Positions 1 to 35,847 of a DNA stretch of 64,000 nt are shown in pieces. Numbering within the stretch: position 1 is the first letter of the stretch; each line of letters opens with the position of its first letter. Source of the stretch: Styela clava. Taxonomy: Eukaryota; Chordata; Ascidiacea; Stolidobranchia; Styelidae. The stretch lies in the NCBI RefSeq assembly GCF_964204865.1, contig NC_135252.1, positions 15,025,383 to 15,089,382 of the forward strand, read 5' to 3'. The notes under the pieces were generated by a model. The model saw only the letters and a list, made by a program, of their open reading frames with translations, did not search any database and was not told where the DNA came from. Position numbers and translations under genes: made by a program.

Positions 1-291
1 TCGTTTTCAATAAAAGCAAGATGCTTTTGCTCTTACAACTAAATGGTCTCTTGTGTATTGTATTCAATGTCTTGACATCTCAAATATAGAATAATAGTTC
101 AAGTCTCATCTAAGGTGTAGATAAATTTTGAAGGGCTATGTTAAGAGGAAAATAATTTTTGTCATGTGCTTGAAGTCCTTACAAAGGCAGATGAAATTTC
201 TTATATATATTTCGACTTATCTTGAAATCTAAAACATTGAAGCTTACTAAATGCAACATAATTCGTAAATATTAAAATTTGTTATTTTCAG

Positions 292-1160
292 GATGTTTCG
301 TGACCGGATTGTATCTTGAAGGCGCAGCATGGGATATTGAGAATGGTTGTCTGGAAAGACCGAGGCCAAAACAATTAATTCAAGAATTACCAATTTTAAA
401 AGGTAAGTCATGTATAGATGGCCTACAAAATATGAATAAAAATGTAATCATATATTGGTAAAATGATTGCTTGCTACTTTTACAATTTCTTGTGGGCTGG
501 ATGGTTAAAAATGGCGGCATCGCAGGTTAAAACCTTGGGTTTAAATTCCATACTCACCACCCCTGGTGAACCATAAATGTGTTAGGCTATGCAAAAACCT
601 GGAATATTCCGGTCCTCCCAAACTATAGTATCTCTTTATCTGGCCATGCATGCTCATGCAGAGCCTTATTTGGAACAAAAGGTGTATAAAAACTTTCCTT
701 TAATAATTGTCTTTACCATAATATTTTTAAAATCTTATTTCTCGTTTAGTATTGGCAGCGTTATCAACTGAACAGATATCAGTTAACTGTTGAATTATGT
801 CACAATGACAACACATTTTGAACAAACGGTGTATAAAATTCTTGTTTAAAAAATTTGTTATGCATAATAGTTTTAAAATCTTGGCAAGCTACTCCATGAA
901 CTGCACAGATATCAGTTAATCTTGAATAATGTCATAATGACAACATATTTTAAAATAGCAAAAATATTGATTTTTTAGTGATTCCAATTGAAGCTCATCG
1001 TCTCAAACTTCAAAACACTTTCCGTACGCCTGTGTATACAACATCCATGCGTAGGAATGCTATGGGTCAGGGCCTTGTATTTGAAGCTGATCTACACACA
1101 ACTGAACATATTTCCCATTGGATTTTACAAGGAGTTTGCCTTACACTTAATTCGGATTAA
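292..1160 (+). CDS. DNAH10: Axonemal dynein heavy chain, C-terminal two exons (DNAH10-like), partial
   Basis: Two exons, 292-402 and 979-1160, are joined in frame (phase 1) by a GT-AG intron at 403-978. The acceptor TTTTCAG precedes 292 and the stop TAA is at 1158-1160. The encoded end of the C-terminal dynein domain contains VTGLYLEGAAWD, then PIEAHRLKLQNTFRTPVYTT, then SMRRNAMGQGLVFEADL, and it finishes ISHWILQGVCLTLNSD. This tail is typical of axonemal heavy chains, and the ending fits DNAH10, the inner-arm I1/f-type heavy chain that drives ciliary and flagellar bending. Known heavy chains exceed 4000 residues, so nearly all of this gene lies left of the window. Bases 1-291 are its intron. 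The paralogue assignment rests on remembered tail motifs; DNAH2 or another heavy chain is the alternative. That it is an axonemal dynein is near certain. Confidence 0.88.
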
Positions 1161-1209
1161 GTTTTCATGTGTGTTTGTATTCATGTATTTGTAAGTTATA
1201 GATTTGAAC

Positions 1210-1278
1210 AATAAATTTTCATATTAGAAATTGCTTGTAATATACATCATTTTCCAGCAAAGGAAAACTCTAAATAAA
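1210..1278 (+). terminator. Candidate poly(A) signals of the dynein gene
   Basis: Two AATAAA hexamers, at 1210-1215 and 1273-1278, lie 50 and 113 bases after the dynein stop codon. Either would give a short 3' UTR. A third possible signal lies near 1493. Confidence 0.5.
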
Positions 1279-3685
1279 AACGAATAGTCTATATGTGCTC
1301 TGTGAACTTGCGGCAGATAACATTTTGTAGCTTCCCTTTTTCTTCAAGCAAGTCACTGTTTTATATTAGTTGCACATTATTGTTTTTTAATAGAAATGCA
1401 ACAACGGATTTCTCTGTTTTCTTCAGCGTTCATTATTTATATATTTTAGAGCTTTATATTGTATATAAGATTTATATTTTTACTTGTGAAAAAATAAAAG
1501 TGTTGAAAAATGCGTAACTCAGCAGTTTCATAATATCTAGTTCAACATAATTACAGAAACATAGCAAGCTTATATCGAGATCCCATTTCTAAAATTATGA
1601 AAGCGATGGGTCACATGTTGAGTTATGAAATTATACCACAGTTAGATCAGAATTACACAAAATAGTGTTCACAGCAGCTTTGTATCTTAAGTAATTCTTG
1701 TAGAGTTAGCAAACTCAATAAGGCAAGCTGTTTCCAACCAGACGGCCATAGAAAGATTAAAGGCAGCAGTAAAGTATCCGCCATTGTGATCTACCTTATA
1801 AACAACAAAAATGAGAACAACGCGATAATCCAAGCTACACGATAACACAAAATCTTTTTCATATAAATGATCAGGTTTATTTCCCTGAAGGATCAACATT
1901 TATCGTTTAATTGAGCCCAATGGGAGTTTTGATATTGTTCACTTCTGATTAGATTATCCACAAAAGAAGTTTCTAACAAAGCACACCGTATATCATCTTC
2001 AATCAAGGCAATTTCTGCTGCAGTTAAGATTAGAAGCATTGTTTCTAGTAGACGCCTAAACATTAACTAGTTTTATTTCAAGGGTCCACCAGTTTATACC
2101 AACCATCAAGAAACCATTTTGCAAAGCTTCACCTGACTGATGCATTTCAGATCTGTGTTTGCGTATTTCGTGACTGGGTTACCAGATCGTGCAAGTATGA
2201 TCATAATCGATTGCAGGAAGGACGAATATAACTTGAAAAATCTAAGTAAAACCTGAAACATTATAGTAAACAAAATACATTGCCACAGCTATATTTTTTA
2301 TTTCGCACTTTATTTACAACACTGAAAATGGCAAGACGGTGTAGAAGTATTATCTACTTACTACATAAATACAGCAAAGAATAATGAAAGAGCAATAATG
2401 ATGTCAACTAAAAATATACAACAAAACAGTGACAGTTAACATGTATATATATATATAAATTACATTGTTCTACAAGTTGATTGCATTCATTGGCAATTTG
2501 TCTACTCTGTAATTTAGCATTGTGTGATATTCCGGGAACGGTATTTTGGTATCAATATTTTTCGGACAAGACAACAGCATACGGCAGTCAACGTAAGAAA
2601 ACGGCACATATCTTTAACAGCTAAAAATGGACATACATGTATATGCAGTTAACAAAAGACTTTGTTCTTTTATGAGATATTTGTGAGCCAAATAACAGGC
2701 TTAGAAAGTTACGAAAACTACTGGGCAGGCTCCAACTAATAAAACTCTTGACCAGACCCATTAAATAATTATTATAAGATGAAATGAAATAATTTCAAAA
2801 TATCAGTGATGAAGAGGAACTAATGATAATTTGACTTGAAAAATTGAATGTGGCAGTTCGATGGGAACACATTTTTTTATACATCACAATAAATATATTG
2901 ATAAACAAAATCAAACAAAGGGGCACATTATGAATTGTGTAATGAATATGAAAGCCGAATAAGTTCGAAATTAAACTTTATAAAAAATTTGAAACTAATT
3001 CAAACATACTCCATTAGTATTTTATTGTTAATACATCAGTGAATTGTAAAAGACACACAGGCAATATCAATTTACGAGTCAAAGCACCTAAACTTCAGGA
3101 AAACAAAGGAACAAACTTCTCAAAAAACCAGTCAAAAACGCCTAATTTAGTCATTTGTAACACACTCAAAGCAAAAGGGGTAATAAGTAATAGAATACAA
3201 ATATGATGAAAATTATCTGAGGGGCATGTATCATTCAAATTCAATTTTTGTTACTTTCTATGATTTTTGTGTTGTGAAAAGACTATATTTTGAAAAAAGA
3301 GGATTGGTAATTTTTAGAATGATATATTGCGTGACAGTGAATGAGGAAACCAGAATCTTCAATGAAATATCATAATGTTAATAAGTTTTTTTTTTCAGCC
3401 TAATTTGAAATTCCTTTAGTGGCTAAATTCAATTACTCCACAGAAATTAATCAAGTGATAATTTTTTAAAAAAAAAATTGGGATTTTTCGTAAAAATATT
3501 ACGATTTAAGTACAGCGATCCAGACAAAAAATATAGCTAACCGACAAATTAAACTTCAGATGAAACATTCAGAATAAATATTATTATGATGAACATTTAC
3601 GAAAATAAAGAAATTATGAATGAAAAAGTTAAACAGCAAATATATATGTTTGCACATAAAGTTTTTTTTACAAGAGTAAAGCACG
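1279..3685. other. Gap between the convergent DNAH10-like and TMEM86 genes
   Basis: The two genes converge here. The stretch is AT-rich with short A/T runs and no convincing exon on either strand. A minus-strand open stretch near 1687-1899 matches nothing I recognise. The right part presumably holds the 3' UTR of the minus-strand TMEM86 gene. TTTATT (AATAAA on the minus strand) occurs near 3019 and twice near 2296-2315, so its transcript could end at either place. Confidence 0.6.
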
Positions 3686-6600
3686 TTACTCAGATTTAAC
3701 ATGGCATGCGACGACATTGTCAGAGGTATCACAATTCACAGTAGATTGATTATCAGTGTGGTTTTCAAGATGTTCAGGTTTGAGGTCACCCTGAAATAGA
3801 CAAGATAGACATGAGATTTTATTTGTCGGAATGGCATGAAAACAATCAGAGATAAATATGAAAACCTTACTTGTATTAGATGCAATATAGCACACAGGTT
3901 CAATGGGGGTTGCGGTAAAATCTTTTTTTACACTGACTTATGGTTAAACAAAATATTGGTCAAATTTGGAACCAGTATTGAGATCCACCATAACCGAAAT
4001 AAAGCCAAGATTCAACTTTTGTGCGATAATATCGGTCTCATTATTAAAGGTATTGTCAATTTTATTACTATTTTCAAATCTTTGCTGTATTATTAAATTT
4101 TGATTCATTTTTATTTTAGTTTCTGGGGGTCATGAAATAATTTGGTCATGTCAAATGAGTTGCGATGAAAAAGTTTGAGAACACTGCAATATAGTATAGT
4201 TAACTTTGTTTCAATTTTAAAAATGCAAAATAGTTTTGTAAGTGTATAATATAAATTCACTGAACGATCAATCAAAAGATTTTTTTTTCATAGGACGTTT
4301 CACCGATAACAAGCTTTTACAAGCCAACGCTAATACTTTATACAAGCACAGCTTGCCTTCTGAAGGTCACAAGTACTTCCGTATAAGAGTTACATAACTA
4401 TATATAGATTTATCCTTGCGATTGCGACAACGAGAGATAACAGTTGACAAAACATGCAGAGCACTGTTAAGAAAACAGATTCCAGAAACCGTAATTCCTT
4501 TAGGAGAGTTCTTTGATTTTAAAAAAACTATAGAGCAATCTGAGATAATCAATATACAGCGTCAATCCTACTATATACTAACCAATTATAAAACCTAATT
4601 CTCATTCAACTAATCCATTTCCCCCAAACCATTACGTCAGGTCAGGAGTAATTATATAAATCTACTATGAAACCGAGTCAGAATGACATTACTCAAATGG
4701 CAGTTAACCTTTAATGAGATGTTTTAAAGCGATGAGGTCATTGACATACATATATGACACAAAATATAAGAGTTTGATGAAGATAAACATTATTGATTTA
4801 AAAAGAATCACAGCTTTAGCTGACTGTCTGACATAAAGATCAATATTAAAGCCTAATTAGAGGACCTTAGAGAAATCAAATAGTATTTGCAAAAACCTTT
4901 TTACAACCTAGCGATAAGTCACTAATGAGGGTGCATAACTGATTGGACACCAGCGCATTAGAATAACAGAAATTGAGCCACTTGGATGATTTGAAGTACC
5001 AATCATACATATATGAAAAACTCTGTAAAAATTATTACACATACCTTTTTCTTTGACAACTTACGACGACGGATCAAATCAACATTTCGATTTTTCACAA
5101 CACTCAAAGCGATAGCCAATTGCGCCAGGTAGTAGGTTGTCATGACAATCCATCGCTGGTGTGTCACAGGTGAATGGAAACGATTAATGGCAAGACAGCA
5201 ATCAGATATCAGAAATAATACAGAACCAATACATGCAACAAGATGAGTCCATTTCTTGTGACTGCTACTTGTAACACCAGCTTTGAGATCACTGAGATTT
5301 CTGAAATAATTGTGTTAAGATATGATAACTGATAAGAATGAAGCAATAAAAATGATAACCAAGCTGTTTCAAATATCAGAAATTTAAAATTCTAAATACC
5401 AGAAGGTAATAAACAAAAGTCACTTAAAATGCTTCTTGTGAAACATAATTAATAAAACAAGTTTAAATATTTTATCACAAATATTGATTATTAATGCGCA
5501 AAATACATATGTAGCGTAATCTTACGAATACTTGCCTATCAATAATATATAACTTGAGCCAGATTATACCAAAAATGGTTACTTAAATATATCTCATAAT
5601 CTAGTTCCTAAAAACTTGTGCATAATATTTGATGAATGATTCATTGAATAACTATGTATAGGTAACTGAGGTACCAGTACAATGAGGTACCATTAGAAAA
5701 ACAAAAATTAAAACTGTTATTAATTAATTAATGTTGTGATTCAGTGAATAACAAAATAAGGTAACCATACAAATGAGTGAATTAGTTTGGCCAATAACAG
5801 ACCGCAGGCCAATAGTAATATCACACTTTATGACTTCCGAAGCATGACATCCTCTGAAACAGCTGTTCACAACACAATGGGAACAGGATATGCAGCAAAA
5901 ATTGGGACAGCAAATATATATTTTAAATCAACAGTTGACTAACCACGAGAAAATCATTTCAAAATCTTATTGAAGTTATTTTTATAACTGCAATTTACAG
6001 TCATTGTAATGATTTTCTATACATACTCAACTTTAACAAAATACCTCAACTATTACTCGTGTTGATGAATATTATAGCATTGCTAGAGCATATGAGTTTA
6101 TGGTTAACTTAGTTTTTCCACATTGTGGTTTTGTAACGAATATAATATATTCACAATAACAAAGCATTCTGCAATTCATTCTAACGAATGTGTGAGATAC
6201 TGGAAATGTGCTATACGCCGCAATAGTTTGGCAAAACAATCCATTTTGATTCTGAAGCACATGTATATCAGACTTGTAGTCTATTTTAATAACATCTTCT
6301 GTCACTGTTGATTCAACCAACTGCTAAGTACTTCATCACATTCAAAATAGATTTCTACTATTTCATTACTGTAGCAGGCAGTCTATGAGATCTGTAGGGA
6401 TTACAGACCAATTATATATAGGTAACCTTCAATTTATGTAACTAACTGAGCTAGTTAGTTAATGCAAATTAGGGTTCACATTGAAAAAGAAACCAGAACC
6501 TTGACATTTGGAAACATTATACCATACCTATATGCAAATGAACACATTTTCCTCCTGCCCTTGGGAGTTTTTATTATTTATACTGCCTGTTGGAATATTT

Positions 6601-9167
6601 CGATAGTGTTTACTTAATGGATTTGTACCAAATGTACTATGATTTATGATGAAATCATTCTTGGATGACCCAAAGCCAAGAAGGAATTTGAATATTGTTG
6701 AATAATACTGACTGCACTGAACCAGTTATCTCTTGAAAATGAAACCGTATGCAATAAGCACAATTTTCAAAACCAGATTAGCATATTTCACTTCAGAGTA
6801 TAATATTGTACCTTATTTTTGCTACTGCTCTCCAATTCATTCCAACAATAACCAAAATGTATCCTAAAACCGAGAATTTAAGCACAGTGTCTGTCAAGCC
6901 AGCATAAATATACCAGTAGATGGCAAATCCAACACAAGACAACAAGAGATATATTTGAGGACGAAGTGGTCGAAATCCAAACGCAAAAATGTACATAAGA
7001 TGAGCAATGCCAAAACAAGCAACACCTAAAAATTGAAATAAAATTTACTATAAATATTTATTATACACTTACCGCCTAATGTTGATTGCTACGATAACAA
7101 GGACCCAAAAAATAGAGCATAACGATATACAACTAAAAAAAGGAAACTTGAAAGAAATCGATTGCATGAGGAAACCACTATTTTTACTTGAATAAAAGTC
7201 AACATGGCAGGGAATATTACAACAATTACCTATAAACACTTGATTCCATTATAAAAAATAATTTGAAATGAAAATTTAGGAAACCACCATAAGCATGAGT
7301 TTACGAAAATATGTCGGGAAATCCACAGGTAAATTTTTCATAATCAGCAAACTTTGGTGTAAAACAATGAGCTACAAGAAAAAATGAAAAAAAAAAAAAT
7401 TCCCATTACATAGTTTCAAAATTTTCAAACTGAGCCATTGTTCATAAAAGTAGGAAGAATTCAACTGAAAGGTGTGGGAGTTTCGCATTTAGAATCCTAC
7501 ATCCAAACACACACAAATCATTCCTACCATGTATAAAATATCCTTCATCAGTATAAACAAGACAGAAGTCTCCAAGCGTTGAAAGTAATAAACCAGCAAG
7601 AATTCTTCTTGAATATTGATGACGGGAAGTAAAACCAAAACCATCAAACCTTGAAGATATGAGGATAAAATAAAAATTTCAACATCAAGCCTTCAACAAT
7701 GACAAGGCCAGTACTAAATCTCTGCCCAATAAACAGGTAAAAGCAATGCCCCCAACACATCAAATAAAAGATTAGAAATACTCTCAAGCAAATATACAAA
7801 ATTAGAACTAAGATAAGATTTATGTATAATATTGCCCAGCCTTAAAGCTTATATCAGAATATCCAGACTGAATCATGATCGGAATAAAGATGATGCACAT
7901 GAAATTTAGTACTTGTCTTATTGTATTAGGTTTTTCTGAATAAAATATAACTATGATATGTTTTCATTAAATGTGAAACAATATACCATAACTAAATTCA
8001 TATTTATATGTATTCATAATTACGGTATATATATATTACTTTTTCGAATATGACCTTGATATACTGAATTTAGTAGATATGAATATATGTTTTCGTCAGA
8101 TGAAAGCTGTTCAATAAATTGTTACTAACAAATAAAATAAAATGATAAAAATACCATTTTTAAAAGTAACTGACATGTAGGATAATCACAATTTGTAAAA
8201 AAAATTATAGAATTATTTCATGCAATGACTCAAGTTGATACGCAACGATGACTCTATTTGCACTCATGACATATAGGAATGTGCATACCTTTATATAGTA
8301 ACAATTTATGAATTATATACGTATTGATTTTGATGAGTAACTAATAAGACTTTTCAAATAATTTTTATCGGAAATATTTAAAGTCCGAACAAATTGATAA
8401 ACTATATCATCAATTCCAAAGTAATGACTCATATTTGAAGATGATTTGAATCAATGAAGTTTATTGTATAAAATATATATTAATTAAAACAATAAAATTC
8501 AATAGGCTACTAAATTATAAATGTAAATTTCCTTACAAGCTTCAAAATTTTGATAAATAAAAAAACTTACCAAAGTACGAAAATACATAAGCTAAGCATT
8601 GGCAAGCATTTCAATATAGCAACAACGATGTTGGGTGGATTAATTTCAGGTACAAGAACCATATATACGCAAGCTGTCTTTAAAAAAGGAACAAGACGAG
8701 GTCCAAAGTAGGTAAATTTTGTGTGCTGAAAAAAAAATAAAGCAAAAATCATAAAATGTTTATATATATTTAAAAAAACAGATTTGATATTTATATTTTA
8801 TATTACTAGTTTCAGAAGTAACATATAACTTAGATATAAAACTATAAATCTGAATATTTTCATCAACAATTATTTGATTTTTTTTTTCATTATTTTATTT
8901 TACATAGATTCGACCAATAACATATACATTTAATGAAATGTACAACAGATCGATTAGTTATATTATATGTTTCAACTATATCAAATTTATTATCATACTG
9001 TCATCAAAGTAATTAAAAAGCATCATCGAACCAATTAAAAAGCAGATGTAATTTTTATCTTAACTGTCTTAATGTGTAAATATGGAATAGATTCACAGAA
9101 TACAAGAATATTTTACCTTGCTATCAGCACAAGTAGCATAGTCTTCATCAGATGATGAGCATGCCAT
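3686..9167 (-). CDS. TMEM86A: TMEM86-type lysoplasmalogenase (YhhN family), complete
   Basis: Six exons in transcript order: 9167-9117, 8725-8571, 7649-7528, 7025-6812, 5300-5045 and 3790-3686. Together they encode about 300 residues in an unbroken frame. YhhN-family proteins hydrolyse the vinyl-ether bond of lysoplasmalogens in the ER membrane. Diagnostic blocks are KCLPMLSLCIFV (first helices), LAGLLLSTLGDFCLV (about residues 86-100), FGIAHLMYIFAF, and LFLISDCCLAINRF followed by TYYLAQLAIA. Asp96 and Asp214 fit the two membrane aspartates proposed as catalytic in the family. The start ATG at 9167 has A at -3 and G at +4; the first 17 residues are acidic and Ser-rich. The last exon adds a hydrophilic tail of 34 residues, which makes the protein longer than human TMEM86A (about 240). 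Sequence alone does not separate the A and B paralogues. The last intron holds a hAT MITE at 3891-4185. Confidence 0.93.
3891..4185 (+). mobile_element. hAT-type MITE, family 1, copy 1
   Basis: This 295-bp element lies in the last intron of TMEM86. It is flanked by GCAATATAG at 3882-3890 and the identical GCAATATAG at 4186-4194, the 8-bp (plus one chance base) duplication expected of hAT insertion. Its right end, ...GTTTGAGAACACTG, is the reverse complement of the left end of the copy at 27646. The interior matches copies at 17347-17585 and 27646-27977. It has no coding capacity. Confidence 0.75.
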
Positions 9168-10789
9168 ATTGCAGAAAAATCGCAATCTAAGTTGAGTCTA
9201 ATTTCTATACTTCACTCAGTATTTTGATATTATATCTTACAGTCTTACCAAGGTTATAACTTCTAGGTGAAAAAATGAAAGAAATTTATTATTATCACTA
9301 TTTAGGTGGATATAACTTTGAATTGAGATTAGTGGTGCTACGATTACTGGATTAATTTTGTTATCCAGCTATTATTGAAAAGCTTATCTAATACCTGAAT
9401 ATCATTTTACACAGTAGTGAAGTAATGATATCTTTGAAAAGTGCCCAGATTGTGAAATAATACCATTTGCTAGACAAGTCATTAGAGGGGTGACATGTAT
9501 AAAATAGCTTAATGAAGAAAAAATTTTTTAATATTAAACCTCAGAACTTTCAGTGGTGAAATGGCCTGAGAGTAAGTACTGGAGTAAGTACTCTATTTAA
9601 TTCTTTGTGCTGTAATGCAAAAGGCAACCTCGCTTTCAGTTCTGCTTTATTTCCTGATTCCGTGATCAGTTAACATTTGTTTGTTTTTAACAATCCTTTA
9701 TCGTCTGAAGTTCAATTAATATTATACAGTTTTAGATATACCTGTATACAGGAAGCTTGGTTCTTGATTTATTAGACCCTCTATCTCTGTATATTGCACC
9801 ACAAGACCAAGAGAACTAGCCGATACAATACACAAGTCCTTTGCGTTAGGCTACAACTAGGCTATTTATATGCCAGTCTTCAGCGCAATCTTGGACTTTG
9901 ACCTACAGCCTACAGTAACGCATGCTGAGATTTGTCATGACAGAATGACGTACGTTAGTTAGTATTGACCTGATTTAGCGTGCAGAAATTAAAACTAATA
10001 TAAAAATGGATTATTTCCACAATAAGAACTTAAAGTACATCGAACCCCCTTGCCTGTGCCGCGACCCTGGTAGCGTCCGACCCAGACAAACAACATCAGA
10101 AGACTGAGCTGAGTTCGTATCTCTCCAAGTCACGTGGGTCAACAAAGAACTCATGAATTGTGACGTACTATATTCAAGACATGCGATTGGCTTGTTTCAA
10201 AGGCGTGTATTTTATAAGAAAAAAACACCCCCTTTTGTTGTATAAGTTTATTTTTCTAACCGCAAATAAATACTAATACGAAATGTGAATTGATTGTTGT
10301 AAGACAGGTTAGCTGCTTACCAAGACATCCAAAAAAACGGGGTAAGCGCAAACCTCCTGATAGGAATTTTCTTTAGGAGTCGGTCGACCTTGCAGTGTTG
10401 CCCGCCCCTGGAATATATTTCACGATTACTGATTTTTGATAATAAATCATTATCTATGTCTCTCTAGTCTAGAGCTCATGGACAAAGCGATGTTTTTTTG
10501 TCTTCTTTGATCAACCATAACTTGTCCTAAACGAACTTGCTTTGTCAATATTAGTTCTCCAGAATTCACATTCAGTAGATCATATTCAGATCTCAGTAGT
10601 CATTCCAATAATAAAAAGGTACGAACGGTCCCTAGGACTTACTACTTACATTTCTGCTCAAGCGTTTAAAAAAACTTATGCCACGTATTTATAGGTCTTT
10701 CACCCCGAACAAAGTTCTTTCCAGACAGCCACTACCGTGCTAGAAGCTGCTTTATTCTGGAAGATTTGGAATCGCTTGCCAATTTATTA

Positions 10790-10915
10790 CATTCTGGGCG
10801 AGGAAGGTAGCATGGAATTTGAACCATAGATTTCAACCTGGGATGCCACAGTCAAGTCAAACGCTTTACCCTTTATTATTCAAGTCCATCCTTCCAAAAA
10901 CAAATAACTGGCTCT
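10790..10915 (+). repeat. Degraded SINE-like fragment
   Basis: The stretch near 10881-10910 contains AAGTCCATCCTTCC and AAAAACAAATAACTGGC. These resemble the middle of the SINE seen at 24690 and 28991 (AGTCCATGCTTCT and GAAAACAAAATAACTGGC). The boundaries are vague and the copy is old. Confidence 0.3.
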
Positions 10916-11187
10916 GGCATTGAGAGATGCCAAGAAAATCCAATTATCTGATAAAGAGGCGCCATATATCTCCACCTTATAGTACAATTGGTCAATAGGA
11001 TTAAATGTAATCTCCTGATAGGACCAAATATGTCCTATTCATGGCTTGCCACTTCCTTATTTGTATTAGATGGAATACAAATGTTTTTATAATATCCAAA
11101 TCTATAAATCTTAAACAAATATTGTGAACTTTTGTACTCAAATTCCTAATAAATTCTGGTTGACAAATAATAAATCTCTCTTATCCA

Positions 11188-11290
11188 TCATGGACTGGAA
11201 ACCGGACGAGAGGCCGTGGTTCGCCGTATGATTAAGCCGTCTTATCGACTTCTCTCTCCCTCGGGATAAATATGTAAATCCTATCCCACC
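11188..11290 (+). mobile_element. 5'-truncated SINE copy (3' half only)
   Basis: This carries the shared 3' half of the tRNA-derived SINE: ATGGACTGGAAACCGGACGA, then GAGGCCGTGGTTCGCC, TTAAGCCGTCTTATCGAC, and the tail GGGATAAATATGTAAATCC. It matches 22386-22505 and 24860-24970 closely. The tRNA-like head is missing, as expected from incomplete reverse transcription. Confidence 0.75.
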
Positions 11291-11881
11291 CACTAGGGCC
11301 ACTACCACAATGAATAAAACTATTTTGTTGGACTTGATTGCAACTTCCTCATATGAACAATAATCTTCGATATTTCAACTACACTACTTTTCCTCATCAA
11401 TGCAAACAATCACTCAAAAGTTCTGTTCCATAAAAACAGCAGACAACTTATAACTGGCAGAAAAAGAGCTGAACTTGTGCCAATTTGGAAAGCCATTTGA
11501 ACATGTTCCAACATTAAATTGCATACTTCTCGATTATAATGACCCTCTTTTTCGTAATTATTGTATGTAATTATTAGGCCCTATCGAACATATCTTTGTT
11601 TGTATCTGGAAATGTCATACAGTATTTTCATAACAATATTTTCCATTAGTTTGTTCTTATATATAATCGCTACATAGCATTATCAACTTTTTGTACAATG
11701 ATAAATATAGTAAATAAAATCTATAACATTGAAACTAACTGATCATGCAACAAAATTAAGAACACGAAATCAGCGACATAACAAAATTACAAACAAGACA
11801 TTACAATTTCTGAAATGATGGCTCAAATCTGCACATTGGAAATTCAGCACCAGAAGAATCATTCACTAGAATTTTGTTTGT

Positions 11882-20932
<9,051 letters not shown>

Positions 20933-21407
20933 ATCGAAGCATCATCACAAAGAAAATTCCGTAACCCAAAATTTCGCCCGCAGTTCTAAAGGTGAGCAGA
21001 CAGCAAATGGTTCGATATTCCGTAATCGGTATCCTGCCGCGTCACTCAAAGAATGATCAAGTTTTTCATATCCGCGAGATGGTGACATTGAGCCACAAAA
21101 TATTTTTCAAATTTATTTACAGAACAGCTGTTAGCAATTGACGGGGAAGTCCCAGTTTACGTTCGGGTGTGGTATTGCATATTATCATAAACTTCCAGTG
21201 TTTGTAAACAAAATATCTGTTCATGTGCATGTTTAAAGTCCTTGTACATTAGGAAACCTATACCGTATTACTTGGGATCAAGATTCATTCAGAGTTGAAA
21301 TAATTGTGGGTTGCCCAAAAGCTCACTCAGGGGATTTCCTGGGGTTCGCTGCGTTTGTAGACAAGTGTTGAAACTCGATGATGTGTCGCATTGTTTTTGT
21401 TGCATGA
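20933..21407. promoter_or_regulatory. Divergent TBC1D23 / TMEM245 promoter interval
   Basis: Only 475 bp separate the two opposed start codons (20932 minus, 21408 plus), so both core promoters and 5' UTRs must fit here unless a non-coding first exon lies elsewhere. Base composition is less AT-rich than the flanks. I see no TATA box placed convincingly for either gene. No TSS can be assigned from sequence alone. Confidence 0.6.
21378..21407 (+). promoter_or_regulatory. Nine-codon upstream ORF abutting the TMEM245 start
   Basis: ATG ATG at 21378-21383 opens a nine-codon reading frame (MMCRIVFVA) that ends in TGA at 21405-21407. The next base is the A of the TMEM245 ATG. A further ATG at 21404 is out of frame and overlaps the main start. 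If these lie in the 5' UTR they would affect initiation. This is an observation of sequence only; transcription of this stretch is not shown. Confidence 0.45.

Positions 21408-35847
<14,440 letters not shown>

Larger units (their letters stand above)
9168..11881. other. Gap between TMEM86 (5' side) and TBC1D23 (3' side)
   Basis: Both neighbours are on the minus strand, so this holds the TMEM86 promoter and the TBC1D23 3' UTR. A locally GC-richer patch at about 10040-10190 contains CACGTG (E-box-like) and TGACGTAC (CRE-like). It could be the TMEM86 promoter if a 5' non-coding exon exists, but no such exon was identified. One SINE tail lies at 11188-11290 and a degraded SINE-like piece near 10790-10915. 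No other coding signal was seen. Confidence 0.5.
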